Shown here piece by piece: positions 29,911-41,794 of a stretch of 64,000 nucleotides of DNA. The stretch is taken from positions 14,198,001 through 14,262,000 of the forward strand of contig OU964934.1 of the NCBI GenBank assembly GCA_918807975.1, written 5' to 3'. Below the pieces are notes generated by a model, which saw only the letters and a program-made list of their open reading frames with translations, searched no databases and was not told the DNA's origin. Source of the DNA: Aplidium turbinatum. Taxonomy: Eukaryota > Chordata > Ascidiacea > Aplousobranchia > Polyclinidae. How positions within the stretch are numbered: position 1 is the stretch's first letter; each line of letters begins with the position of its first letter. The position numbers were made by a program, and so were the translations under genes.

Positions 29911-30096
29911 AAATCAAATATAGTTATTACTATCTGAAGCCTTTACAAATTGTTTCACCTAACGGATCATCAGAAGGTCTTATTCAAATAGAATAAGGTC
30001 TTATTCTTATTCATTCTATTTGAATAAGACCTTCTGATGATCCGTTAGGTGAAACAATTTGTAAAGGCTTCAGATAGTAATAACTATATTTGATTT
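29911..30096. repeat. SL-led repeat, two copies as a perfect inverted pair
   Basis: Arms 29911-29994 (minus copy) and 30013-30096 (plus copy) are identical over 84 bases with an 18-base spacer containing CTTATTCTTATTC. The two SL sequences (29994-29979 and 30013-30028) face each other. Each arm ends at ATATTTGATTT, the same end as copy 1. Identity of the arms points to a recent inverted duplication or to conversion between arms. The pair lies about 200 bases upstream of the receptor start codon. Confidence 0.8.
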
Positions 30097-30424
30097 ATAT
30101 AGTATGATATATTACGTGTTTAATGTAGGTATATTGTAGTTGAAAAAAAATATGCTTTTACATTTCTAAAAAAGAATTTGGTTCCTGTAACTTTTACTTT
30201 TTGTAAAAAAACAGTCAATTTCTTAAAAGAATATGCGTCATGTTAACTTAATGATTCTACACAAAATTGGCTATTTCAGAAAATGACTTGCAGGTGCTGG
30301 TTTGCTGTGGCTGCAGGTGATTTAGGTGCTATTCTAAGTAAACAGTATCTTATTAAATGCTAGGTTTTTTTTGTTTGTTGTATCCAGGCTTATACCTGGT
30401 GGTTGAAGATTTAGATTAAGTGGA

Positions 30425-30575
30425 CGGGAAGGCAAGGAAGCCAATCTTCGTGTCCACCTTCAGGCATGCCTTTAAGTGTCCTGCCACAGACACAGCGGCA
30501 TGCTCGAGCGGTGTCGAACCGGCGCCCTTTCGATTGCCGTTCCAGGGTTCTCACCACTCGGCTAGATGCAGCCGA
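30425..30575 (-). repeat. tRNA-like sequence (Leu/Ser-type SINE head)
   Basis: On the minus strand GGCTGCATCTAGCCGAGTGG starts an A box (TAGCCGAGTGGTGAGA) and GGTTCGACACC gives a B box about 45 bases later. There is no full cloverleaf I can draw with confidence, so I call it a tRNA-derived repeat, not a working tRNA. Confidence 0.45.
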
Positions 30576-30600
30576 CAAAGCTAGGTGGATAGGCTATACT

Positions 30601-30719
30601 CAGAGGTGGGCAATAGCGCGCTACGGTACTTTTTAGTTGGAGTAACGTCTGCAGTAGCGGCGCTACTTTTTTTCCAAAGTAGCGGTAGTGGGAGAGGCGC
30701 TACTTTTTGCCCACCTCTG
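30601..30719. mobile_element. hAT-like MITE, 119 bp, with 8-bp target duplication
   Basis: Terminal inverted repeats CAGAGGTGGGCA / TGCCCACCTCTG and an exact 8-bp duplication GCTATACT on each side (30593-30600 and 30720-30727). Interior is GC-rich and self-complementary (AGTAGCGGCGCTACTTTTT). The 8-bp duplication and CAG..CTG ends are hAT hallmarks. Confidence 0.9.
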
Positions 30720-31140
30720 GCTATACTGGTATATAATATTAATGTAAATCATCCCATTATATTTTGCACTGGCTGCCATCACAAAGCATTGTTTCTTGAC
30801 AGGTGTTGCCAGGGTCAAAGTTTTGTTCTCTGCCCAGAATTTTCAAATTACAAGTTTTTGTCTTTAACGATTTTAACCTTTTCTCAAACTAGCACAGAAT
30901 TCTTTATCTGAAACACTAAGCTAGTGTCATAGATATAGCCACATTCTATAATATTTTATTCAATTATTTTAGGCCTAATAACAATCGAATGCTTATGTCC
31001 AACTATTTTCATTGATTTTTCTGTTTTTAAGCTTGGTGAGACAATACTTTCCCCATATAACTTTGCATTGAACAAAAATTTTTGTCATGCATAAAAGGTA
31101 GCCTACACGTTTCCTCACAATCAGTATGGTGTACTGTACG

Positions 31141-33981
31141 CAGGGCCGTTGACAGGATTTCTCGGGCCCGGTACCCATTTATTTTCGGGCCCCCTTCATC
31201 GACAATGTTATGAATATAAAGGTCGTGTACAAAATTTTATTGATGTGCTGTTAAAATGAGAATGACACATGCCGTTCAATGTAGAAAATTAAGAGGAATA
31301 GCCTATCATTTATATATTCTCAAAGATTTGTTGTATCCACGAATTTCCCCAACTGTGCAATTACGCATTAGAGATTTCTCCATAAGCCGCAAAATCCTTG
31401 CTCTCAATCACGATCTTTGTCGATATGTTTAAAATTGTTGGAGTTTTCGACTGAAATTAATTCTTTGTAAAGTAGAGTAGCTGTAGGAGAGTAAAACATT
31501 TTTGGGGAGCAAAAATAATTTTCCCAAATTTTGTCTTTGCATATATATTTTCAAAAATACAAAATATTCACAACCTCTGAGAGTCATCAACTGGCCGTGT
31601 ACGAAATACAAGCAAAAAAACACGTACAACAGCAAAACAAGCTGCTGAACTTACTTTAATCTACGTTCATAGACCTGCCTGTGTCCCAATTAAATGAACC
31701 ATCAAATTAAAACATTCTTATGTATCACAAAAAATATACAGTATATTGGGCCTAACTGGATTTAAAAAAATTTGAACTGAGACTTCACCAATAACTGGAT
31801 AACAATAATTGCTGAATATTCATGTCACCAGATTATATGAAAATCTCCAGCCCAACTTCAATAAAAGGCCTGACCAAAAGTAGCTCAATCTTTTCAATTC
31901 AAAGATAGTCCAAAGACTCAATATTTGTAAATTTGCATTGAAAAATACTAAAATGACAATCCGCTTAGGCCTACTTATCAAACCAGTAACATTACTTAAT
32001 CCATGCTGCTTCAAATCTTACAGCCTGAAACGAATTGGACAGTTTACCATGCTATGTGCATCAAACTTCCACCTTTGAACAAAACTAGTTTTGATACCAA
32101 AAACATTGATATTATATTACAATATATACAATCATAGTCAATGTTTTTTCAGAAGATCATTACAAAGATAATCTTACTTCACAATGAAGCTGCTAGGCCT
32201 ACTCAAATCACAAGCACTGAAGAAAAATGACTCCCAGATAATAACTTCAAACTCAATCGTTGCCACAAAATACAGACCACATTACCAAAACATGACACAA
32301 AAATAGCACTGTTTACATTGCCTGATATATTAACGTCATGAATTGGATGACAAAACAACATAACGTGTGTCTTTATATTTGATTGTTGTTGCTCTAATAC
32401 TGTGTCATAGATAGTAAATAGCTGAGCACATCAACCCTGGGACTGGCAAAGACAAACAGCAGTTTATACAAAAAAAAATCAATACAGAAAACAGTTAAAA
32501 TAAAGCTCACAAAAACATGAAGTTAAATCCAGGAAAATTCACAAGTTGTTTTCATTTAATATACTTTTTCACTTTGTACATAACTACAGTTAGTGGCCGG
32601 GATCAATGCTCACAAAAGTGGTGTATATATACAGTATGTGGCCTCACAACTGTTGTTTATTAAAGTTTATAACATTTTTACAAATGCTTATTTTGTTTGA
32701 CCATATCTAAAAATGATAAGCTATCTTTGTAGTATTTAAGTCAAGTTTTGCGAGCATAGCATAACTCATGGTAAAATTGACTTATCCAATAATTGGATAT
32801 TTTTGCCCAAATATTTTTACAAACAACTACATTAGTGGGATATAGAGAAAAAACAAAAACTTCATAAGTTCACCAGAACCCAGCAAGGTTTCAAAATTCC
32901 ACCAATGAAGGAATGTAGGCTAGTGTGATATTCTAATGAATATCTGTAATAAGCTTATCTCAGCTTGTCGAAGCATTATTTTGCATCTTTTTTGGCAAAT
33001 ACTGAATCGAAACTTATTCTGTCCAAATTTTAATACCAAATATAAAAGTTTTCAAATTGTCAATACTCTGTTTTACATTCAAAGCAAAATGTTTTTTATA
33101 CCAAATGCAACACTATAAAGTTACTAAACTGGTAGAATATTGAAAACTTATGGTAAAAATTGATTTGTCCAAATAACTAGACATTTTTGCCAAAATGATT
33201 TTTATATCAACTACATTAGTAGGATATTGAGAAAAAACAAAAAACCTCGTAAAGTTACCAGTACACAGTAGCCTAGGCTTTTAAATCTTACCCATGAAGA
33301 AATGCAGCTTACAGCCCTACATGTTAGTGAATGTCAGTAATAAGCTTACCTCTGTTTCCCAACTGTATTTTTACAGAGTGTTCTATTTTGCAGTTGTCGA
33401 ATCGAAACTTATTCTGCCCAGATTGCAATACCACATGCAACAGTTTTCAAAGTCGGTGATAATACATTTACATTCATTGGATAATATTAATGTATCTCAT
33501 AAATTTCAACAATTATGTAAAGTTTTTTAACTGGTGAGGCATCGAAACATTGTGATAAGATTGATTTGCCCAAATAACTTGACATTTTTTCCCAAATTGC
33601 GACATTTTTTTCAGCGGGGGAGCAACTGCCCCCTGCCCGCCCACCTCCTATGGCTATGATTTGCAAGTAGCTAGAAGTGATTAGGCTACCACCAAAAAAT
33701 ATATATATTCGGAATTAAAGAGTGGGTGAAGAAAAATAATTTGTGTTTTTGAAAAAAAAATCGTGGTTAGGGAAATCACTACACCCGGAAGGGGGCCCGG
33801 TACTTTACCATCTAACGGCTGAAGTGGCTGTTTTAACCTCTGATGGCAATTCCTTTAGATCTGATTATATTAAGATCTTGATAATGTTTGAAGTCGCGGG
33901 GAATCTTTTAAATCCGGGCCCTCTAAATATTCCGGGCCCGGGTCCAAAAGTACCACCTAGACCCCCCTGTCAACGCCCCTG
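31141..33981. mobile_element. hAT-like non-autonomous element, 2.84 kb
   Basis: Ends CAGGGCCGTTGACAGGATTT and CCTGTCAACGCCCCTG are inverted repeats; a perfect 8-bp duplication ACTGTACG flanks it (31133-31140 and 33982-33989). CGGGCCCGG blocks are repeated just inside both ends. I find no transposase-like coding in its AT-rich body, which includes a tandem repeat (separate entry). Short pieces of its right end recur at about 55965-56020. Confidence 0.85.
32760..33600. repeat. About 390-bp tandem repeat, just over two units
   Basis: ATGGTAAAATTGACTTATCC (32769) recurs as ATGGTAAAAATTGATTTGTC (33149) and again, shortened, near 33551. Shared landmarks are ACTACATTAGTGGGATAT, GAGAAAAAACAAAAA, GTAATAAGCTTA and GAATCGAAACTTATTCTG. 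It lies inside the 2.84 kb hAT-like element. Confidence 0.75.
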
Positions 33982-34347
33982 ACTGTACGCTTAGTCTAAC
34001 CTGGCCCATCCTACCTTGGTTCATTTCCTCAGCTACGGTATAAAGCGTACCCTAGCTTTAGAGAAATCAAGCAACCGAGCTCTACAAAATTTGTATTCAA
34101 ACATGTATGTTTGGGATAATCAACGACACTAAACAAAAACGTCTGAAACCAAACAGTTCAAGACATGACGCAGAGCCGAAGAGCATACATCGTCCTCGCC
34201 TCGGGCTGATCAGGCTCTTACAAAAAACAAACTGAGCTCGATTTGACATCAAAACAAATCTATTACCACTTAGTGTCGCCCTTTTTATTATTATTATTTA
34301 TTTGCGTCAGACAAAGTTGTCCATATCCAAAACAAAACAACGAAATA

Positions 34348-34946
34348 CAGTAGAATTCGCCTATAGTGACTTTGGCTATAATGACACTTCGCCTATAGTG
34401 ACACCTGTTGCAAAGTCCCGTTTGCATACGCAACAGTTGAGTCTCTCAGGCTATAGTGACACTTCGGATATGGTGACACTTTTTCCGCGGTCCCTTCAGG
34501 TGTCACCAGTGGCGTAGCCAAGGGGGGTTGCAACCCCCCTTTTGCACGCGTATGATGTCACGATATTGAGAATGATGCTTTCAGTCTAAAATTGCCTAAT
34601 TTTATACAAAACTGCATGAAAAGAGCGAGTTTTGCCAATACAAAACATTCAAACATCTCAGCCAGGAATTAGCAACAAGAAAACATAGAGACTTAGCTTT
34701 ATTTCCGAAAAATGCCCAAGAAAACATGATCTTATTCTTTTGCTATGCCACCGGACAGCACCATTTTACAGAAATATTCATACCCACATTTTGTTGAAAA
34801 TGCTCTCAGAAAGCACCAAATTCAAAGTAATTTTTCAAAATTTTCTGGGGGAGGCCCCCCAGACCTCCCGCCGCTGGGCCGTCAAAACCCCCCCTTTCAA
34901 AATTCCTGGCTACGCTACTGGGTGTCACTATAGGCGAATTCTACTG
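34348..34946. mobile_element. Tc1/mariner-type MITE, 599 bp including a nested hAT-like element
   Basis: Ends CAGTAGAATTCGCCTATAGT and ACTATAGGCGAATTCTACTG are inverted repeats with TA on both sides (34346-34347, 34947-34948). Internal repeats of CTATAGTGACACTTCG are seen. It is inserted in the LINE 3' UTR: the uninterrupted sequence AACAACGAAATAATACACAA exists in the other LINE copy at 62.8 kb, which proves the insertion site. Confidence 0.9.
34507..34920. mobile_element. hAT-like MITE (CAGTGGCGTAGCC family), 414 bp
   Basis: Ends CAGTGGCGTAGCCA and TGGCTACGCTACTG (one mismatch), exact 8-bp duplication GGTGTCAC (34499-34506 and 34921-34928). Contains GGGGGAGGCCCCCCAGACCT near the right end. 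Diverged relatives lie at 37625-37980, 39140-39200 and 43130-43290. Confidence 0.9.
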
Positions 34947-35319
34947 TAGCCTAATACACAAACTGCATATGCACAAAGGTCACAGAGAGCCACTTTGGAT
35001 GCCGTCGGTTTAAAAGCTCACTAATCGGCTAGCTACTGTTACAATTTTACATATAATGAGCGTTGGAGGAATTGAAAGTATTCAGAACGATAAAAACAAT
35101 CAGATGACATCAGGTCTGATATAAAACGATTTGAAGAGTGAATGCAACGGTTGATAAACGAAAACATGTTTTTCCTCAATAAAGCATCAAACGTTGTTAT
35201 ATTATTCATTACTTGATATTCACGGGCACTGACATAACGAGGCAAGTTGTGCAATATTCTAAAAGAATCATTGTAAGCAACACGTAATCGTTTTATCCTG
35301 GAAGAAATAAACTTACAAT

Positions 35320-35959
35320 CAGTGGCAATTGGGGGGGGGCAAATATTTGATGAATTGAAGAGGACGACAAAGTGTTTGATTTAAGCCATCGCCACCTGGT
35401 GTGCAGTGACGTATCCTGGTGGGTTGAGCAAGGGAAGCAATAAAAGTGGTGGGAGTTAGAGCGTGCCGAAGGCACGCGTATTCTAAGGGGTCCGGGGGCA
35501 TGCTCCCCCGGAAAATTTTTGTAAAATTACACTCAAATAATGGATTATAGCGCTTTCTGGAAACACTTTTGGGTAATATTTGTATGAAATTTATTAGCGG
35601 ATAAACGGACAAAAACCGCGGCTAAAATTAGAGAACACCAAAAACTCAGCTACACAAAAACTCAATAACTACACAAAAACCCATCAGAGTAAGCCATTCT
35701 GAAATTGCCTCCACAAATTAGTTAAAAGAAACGTAAATCGCGTAACTCTTGCGCGATTTACGATTTGCAAAATTTATTGGTGTCTTTCTGTGTGTCTAAA
35801 ACAAGTCCTTGGGGGTGTTAATAGCCAGATGTCTTGGAAAACGTTATAAATTTCTACAAGTTTTATTATATTTTCAACAAAGGGCTCAACTTCGGAATCC
35901 AAAGTTTGAAAATTTGGGGGGGGCATGGCCCCTTTCGCCCCCCCCTGGCTACGCCTATG
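35320..35959. mobile_element. hAT-like insertion inside the LINE
   Basis: Starts CAGTGGCAATTGGGGG and ends CCCTGGCTACGCCTATG; flanks CTTACAAT and CATACAAT match in 7 of 8 bases. It separates the LINE reverse transcriptase from its C-terminal part. The interior (GGGGTCCGGGGGCATGCTCC) belongs to the same G/C-rich end family and may hold more than one insertion. Confidence 0.7.
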
Positions 35960-37624
35960 CATACAATAAGAGCGAAATAGAATGTTTTTTACAGCGGGTG
36001 AGCATTTAGCGAAATGAGACTTTGCATTGTTTGCAGCACAGTACTGAGAGCGTACCTGCCTTGAAATATCATTTTCATGTGAGAGAGAACTCTCAATAAA
36101 TACACCCAGGTATTTTACAGAGTCTGTGAACACAATTTCAGATTTACCTAGATGTAGCAGAGGAGCACGTGAAAGACAAAAGTTTTTTGGGGAAAATAAC
36201 ATACCAAATGACTTTTTAGAATTGAAATTGATTTCACGTTCAACAGCATAGCCTACTTGTGGCAAACATCTAACAAATTTTGTAAGCCACACAAACTAGG
36301 CGAGATGCAGCAAATGTCATCAGCAAACATAATATGATTTAGACAAGAGTTGCCAACATAGCAACCAACTTTTGTTTTATTGAGCTCGTATGAAAGCTGA
36401 TCAATATATACTACAAAAAGAAAGAGGCTTAACGCCCCACCTTGTCTGACTCCATTGGACACATGAAATGATTGGGACAGGTGACCTCCCACCTCACTTG
36501 CATGGTTTGTTTACTATAGGCTACCGCACCAGTATTCCAACAAGCAAACAAAATACATAGGCACGTTGCGTGTGATAAGCGTTTTAAACAATAAATGATG
36601 ATTGACTTTGTCGAAGGCTTTTGAAACATCCAAAAAGACAGAATATACAGGAGTGTCATGACTGATAGTGATATAAGAGGACACTGCTTGTTTTAATAAA
36701 AAAACACTCATGTCAGTAGCCTACTATAACCACACTTAAACCCAAATTGATTGTCACTGGTATTCAAAAAGGCAATAGATGATTTAAAATAAAACGTTCG
36801 AACAGTTTTGAGATTACTGTAGCTACAGCAATAGGTCTATAGTTACCTGAATCTTGAATGTCGCCATTCAAATTCTTTACAATTGGGACTAAGACAGTGT
36901 CCAAGCAAGAATTTGGTACAGTACCTACCATGACTAAGACACATATTAAAAAGTACACTAACATAAAAACGAATAGAATAATCAGCATAAAAGATGTTCA
37001 GCCGAAACTTTATCAGCACCAGCAGCGCGATTTAATGGCAGTTTGGCAAGCAAGGGACCAACTGTGTCCATGTTGCAACGAAATATTGAAAGATTATGAT
37101 ATTTATCCCTAGATGAAATACACGAGTTAACAAATTCTTTTTCAGTGTTGGTTTGGTAAGTTGCTAAGTCAGGAGGATCTCGAATCAGTTAGCGGAGTTT
37201 AGTTTGCTTTTATTTCAGACCATGACAACAAAATAACAATATATGATTTCGAGTAACGGGTAGTGCCAAATTTAAGTCATATGTAGAGTAGAGTAGACAA
37301 CCGGAAACAGACATTGCCGTTGGCTGCAGCGTGGGTCAGGTGTACGTCGGAAGGCGTAGCCTACACCGATGCATAGCGCTCAAGTCCGCTTTCCCGCAAT
37401 GCAGGATAAAGATATGAAAAAACAAAACAAAAAACAAAAAGCGTGTAGAAAAATAAAAGAAGCGACAAAACGCAAACGTGCTTGATACTAAAACAGCATA
37501 ATCAGTTTAAAATATGGCACTGTTGCAATTAAATAGTATAATTAATAATTAAATCAGAAGCAAAAAAAAAAAAAAAAAAACGCAAACGTTACAACGTGCT
37601 TGATATTAAAATGAGATAATCTGT

Positions 37625-37980
37625 TTAAAATATGACTCGGCCGGCGGCGAGACACCCAGCGGCGGAGGTCTGGGGAACCTTCCCCACAAAATTTTGAAAA
37701 ATTACTTTGAATTTGGTGCTTTCTGAGAGCATGTTCAACAAAAATTTAGGTGTGAATATTACTGTAAAATGGTGCTGTCCGGTGGCATAGCAAAAGGATA
37801 AGATCATGTTTTCTTTGGAGGATATTTCGGAAATAAAGCTGAGTCTTTATGTTTTCTTGTTGCTAATTCCTGGCTGAGATATTTGAATGTTAGGTATTGG
37901 CAAAACTCGCTCCTTTTATGTAGCCTAGTTTCGTTTAAACTTAGGCAAACTTTGTTTTAGAGACATAGCCTACCGTAGGT
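37625..37980. repeat. Diverged copy of the CAGTGGCGTAGCC hAT-like MITE, inverted
   Basis: The complement shares with 34507-34920 the stretches TTGCCAATAC.AAACATTCAA, GCTATGCCACCGGACAGCAC and AGTAATTTTTCAAAATTTT. One end has decayed. Confidence 0.7.
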
Positions 37981-38436
37981 TGATTGCTTTTTTGCCAGAT
38001 TATTACAGTTTTATTATTGATTAATTTTGTCCTTGGTTGATCAAAAAACGTTCTTATTCCGGTAAGTCACTAACTTTTATGCTTTAAAGTTAACTTAAAG
38101 TTTAGAAAATGTAACGTTATAGACGTCATACATCTTGATGAGTGTCAGACAAAAAGCTTTAAAGGCATACTAAATGAAATTTTCAAACGGGAATTAAACA
38201 TTAAAATGCGTAAACTGAACACTCAAGAATACATTTCATAAAAAATTAATGAAAAAAAATTGTTTTCAATGGCGCTGGCAAGGCGCAAAGTCCAATGTTT
38301 CATTTATTTTTTATTTTTTGCAAAATGACCAAGAAGTGGAAAAACTGCTCGAGAATACGTCACCAGCGACAGCAGTAGCTGTAGCGATATCAAAAGTATT
38401 TTCGCGCGTTGGTTGGAAAGTTCAGACGTGTTGCGT

Positions 38437-38512
38437 TCCAAAGATTTTCACATTGATTCAAGGCCTGGACACGTTGAATCCATGTAAAAAATCCTGATTA
38501 CTCCACGCCTTC
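38437..38512. repeat. Diverged Pal-A copy
   Basis: AAGATTTTCACATTGATTCA, AGGCCTGGACACGTTGAATC. Outside the receptor gene. Confidence 0.5.
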
Positions 38513-38558
38513 TGAATTGCCTAGCTGAAATCGTTTCACATGCCTTTGTGGAATTTGC

Positions 38559-38638
38559 CTTCAAAAACTTGTTTTTTTACATTGATTGAAGGCTTGAATA
38601 CGTTAAATCTATGTAAAAGAGGCTGATTTACTGTTTGA
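38559..38638. repeat. Pal-A palindromic MITE
   Basis: TTTTTTTACATTGATTGAAG, TACGTTAAATCTATGTAAAA, GGCTGATTTACTGTTTG. Confidence 0.55.
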
Positions 38639-39216
38639 AGAACAAGATCTGCCATTTGAAACTCACGCAGTAAAAACTCTTGCCCGATCAGCTGATTGCT
38701 GGTCGCTGGTGACGTAGACTGTATAATCGCACGCTTCGCTGCTCAAGCCCATTCCCGTTTTGAAAGCTCAGACAAAAGCAGGCGCGAAATGGTGATCAGG
38801 CCGCAATGGGGCAAAATTTTTTTCAAAATTGTTTTATGGTAGCATGTTAAACACAAAGAACGTGGAAAATCGCCAAGTCAGGTTTTTCCTTTAGTAAGAC
38901 TTTAAGACAGTAAACTTACTTCATTTCTGATATATTCAAGGTTTGCATAACGAATCACTGGATGCAGACAATTAGCTATATATAAAAGGTCAGTGTAATT
39001 TTCACAGCGGTGGATATTGCGGTGTTTCCATGGACTGCACGAGTTATAGCTGCAGACTGCTAGGCCTATGGATACTAAACCGTTGTAGAGCATTATAGAT
39101 CCTATACCATACTAATTTGGTGTTGATTAGAAAATTAGAAATCACAAAACACTGAAAGCATCATTCTCAATACCGTGACATCACACGCCTTCCAGGTGGG
39201 GGAGGGGGGGGGGGGG

Positions 39217-39483
39217 CAGGCCAGGATTTAGGGGGGGCAGAGGAGGCAGTTGTCCCGGGCCCCCGACTTTTGAAGGGCCCTCCTATGTGAAAAAAATGTG
39301 ATTTTGTGTTATTTTTTTCCTTTTGGCCTTTAAAGTTTTTGCAAAATGCTGTGCAGTACTGGACTGATGCTACTGGTAGACGTAGAGATGGTGTTTCGCG
39401 CCGTAGGCTCGAAAAAATTTTTTGCACCGGGCCCCCCCGATCTAAAAGTGCCCCGGGCCCCCCATCAGCTAAATCTGGCCCTG
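39217..39483. mobile_element. hAT-like MITE (CAGGSCCGGATTTAGG family), 267 bp
   Basis: Ends CAGGCCAGGATTTAGGGGGG and CAGCTAAATCTGGCCCTG are inverted repeats; GGGCCC blocks lie just inside. Same family as 40859-41919, giving an uninterrupted reference for the piggyBac-like insertion there. The target duplication is not clear because the left flank is poly-G. Confidence 0.75.
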
Positions 39484-40975
39484 GAAGCAAACGGTGCTTC
39501 TATTCGGGCAATCTCGGTGACCGGACCATAGTTGGGGAGAAAAATCTTTTGTTCCATACAAATCCTGCAGCTCTCATTTGGAATTCGAAGAGTAGCCTAC
39601 CCGAGTCAATCAAAGAATCTGGACAATACGTGCACGCACACGAAAAAGCAACGCAATTGAATGCAAAGAAGCATAAGTAATGATGAATAAAAAAGCACGG
39701 CTACTAAACCTAATAGTTTAAACAAGTAGATGAGTTAGTTGAAAAAATCAGTCGTCCCCTCATCCCTGAAACAACTATAAAGAGTGCCAATTGTTGACGC
39801 CATGCGGACGACTCAATTTAACAAACACCACAACACAAACTACAGTAGCCTACAATACACAACCATATTCTATTTAAAAACGGACTTATACTGTAACACA
39901 AAACAAGGACAATTTTCCGATTTCACATTCAAACAAAGTGTTTGCAGCAACAGCACCGAGTAGGAAAGGCCATACAGTAGGCTAGTGGTTTCAAGACTTG
40001 TTTTAAATGCGACCCAAATTTGAGTTTGGTAAACAACTCGCGACCCAAGATACAGACAATCTGTAGTCTGAAAAACAATTTCAGCGTTCTAGGCTATTGT
40101 TTTTTTTTAATCTATGGCTGCTATAGACAAGACACAGACAACTAGTTGTAAGCTAAATGTAGGCAAAGCTAGGAAACTTTATTATGACTTTACTTGCATG
40201 GAAGGTAAAAGCGCTGGATTGGTTGCTGAGTCAAACCGGCGTCGTTTTAAAGTTGCTTCTGGGTATTAAAAATAAGGTCATTTTTTGCATATTCTGAGTG
40301 TTCCGCTTTCATCTGTCTCTTCAGTTTGTTCTCCTTCAGGAATTTGTTCGAAACCATTTTATAGCATAAATTGCGGTTTCACAGCAACACAATCGCTGCG
40401 ATGAAAAGGAATTCCTAATTCAGAAATTCTGGCGTGCAGGAATTATCTCTTAGCCATCCCTCAAAATGCATGATGCTTGCAATGCAATGTGTTAGTTTTT
40501 AGTAAATTTTGTCAATTTTTAACAAACAATTTGAAGTGGTCTACTGAGGAATTGGGTCTACTCTACTGAGCTATTTATTAAACTTTTAAGCTCCAAAATA
40601 GTTCCGCAACCAAATAATTTTGTGACCTCATAAATCAACTAACCCTGATTTATTCAAGATACTGACACACTTGTGGTTCGTCCTGTTAGTTCAGTGGTTA
40701 AGCGCCCGACTTATTGCTGGTTCGACTCCCAGTCTCAGAGTGTGCGCTTGAGCAGCATAGGCTATTTCAGGATTGCTCTCCATTCAGCGGCACCCAATGG
40801 ATAAAATGTTTCCCCGGCAACAAAACTTCAACAACTATCAGAAACTTAACCCTGCCAACAGGCCCGGATTTAGGGGGGGAAGAGGGTGCAGGTGCCCCGG
40901 GCCCCTCGACTTTTGAAGGGCCCCCCTACGTGGAAAAATGTGATTTGGTGTTATTTTTTTCCTTTCAGCCTTTAA

Positions 40976-41794
40976 CCGTATCTGTTACTGCTTCCTTTTG
41001 GGGGCAAGAGTTACTGGCCGAGACCATCACGTCTACGTCTCTCTTATTGCTAATTGCTCCGTCGGCTTATATCAAATAACAACGGGAAAAAATATGCCGT
41101 TGGTCAAAAGCCTTATCTATCACTTCAATCAATTTATTTCGCAAAATATATTCGTGATTGTGTATTTTAGGTAGAAAAGGTGATAAAGACTCGGTTTTTG
41201 ACCTGTTTTCGCCATTTCTTGGTCAAATTTCTCAGTTCACATTTTATTTTGAAAGTCTTCTTGCATTGAACACAGAATTTTATCAATTTTGTCTTTTCGT
41301 TTCTGTGCAAACAGTATTCCATGCACTTTTTGCACTACAAAGCAATTTGCGCAAATAACAAATTACCTTCCTAATTATTGTCTGCCAGCAAAGATGGACT
41401 CATATCGCGTCAGAGACCGACTCCTTACCCAGACAGCAAAATCGACGTTGAATCAATGTAAAAATGACGGATTTTGCTGTCTGCATACAGAATGAAATTT
41501 TAGCGCTGTCGCGTTATGACTGACAAACACAAAATGAAACCGCACGCTAATAGTAAACTGTCAATCAAGCTATTAAATATCAGCAAATTTCTTGCATTTT
41601 ATCACTGGCTGTGACAAAAGGTTTATTGTGAACTTCACAATTATCCGATACCAACATAATCGGGATTAAAAGTTGGGGCAAGAAAAAAAAGTAAAAGTCA
41701 AGAAATCTCAGGTTTCTAGCATCACTGCTTCTATGTGAAATTGCTGAATTAGCAGAGGGCGAGACCATAGGGTCTACGCCAGTAACAGGTACGG
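40976..41794. mobile_element. piggyBac-like MITE, 819 bp, TTAA duplication
   Basis: Inverted ends CCGTATCTGTTACTG / CAGTAACAGGTACGG flanked by TTAA on each side (40972-40975, 41795-41798). Subterminal GAGACCATCACGTCTAC / GTAGACCCTATGGTCTC also pair. Contains a Pal-A copy at 41428-41483. No transposase coding seen. Confidence 0.88.
41428..41483. repeat. Pal-A, core deleted, inside a piggyBac-like MITE
   Basis: CCCAGACAGCAAAATCGACG / ATGACGGATTTTGCTGTCTG preceded by TA. It is the innermost member of a four-layer nest (SINE, hAT-like, piggyBac-like, Pal-A). Confidence 0.7.

Larger units (their letters stand above)
34284..37190 (-). mobile_element. LINE (CR1/L2-like non-LTR retrotransposon), decayed, with insertions
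   Basis: Minus-strand translation gives reverse transcriptase blocks in order: NRAAGADKVSAEHLL (about 37010-37060), GNYRPIAVATVISKLFERF (36.8 kb), VFLDVSKAFDKVNHHLLF (36.6 kb), GVRQGGALSLFLFVVYIDQL and FADDICCISP (36.3-36.45 kb), FTDSVKYLGVFIESSLSHEN (36.1 kb), and a C-terminal LRVAYNDSFRILHNLPRYVS (35.2-35.3 kb). The 3' end carries AATAAA and an (AAT)n tail at about 34284-34305, typical of CR1-type elements. Several frame changes show it is dead. Two DNA transposons sit inside it (34348-34946 and 35320-35959). The 5' part with the endonuclease is not visible. Confidence 0.85.

Noticed and set aside
22543-30028. SL sequences as SL RNA genes
   Set aside because: An SL RNA gene needs GT right after the leader and an Sm-type site; here GACC or ACC follows.
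39306-39680. Open frames across the GGGCCC-rich MITE
   Set aside because: Both strands are open only because of the repeat's G/C-rich ends; sequence is a transposon end, not protein.
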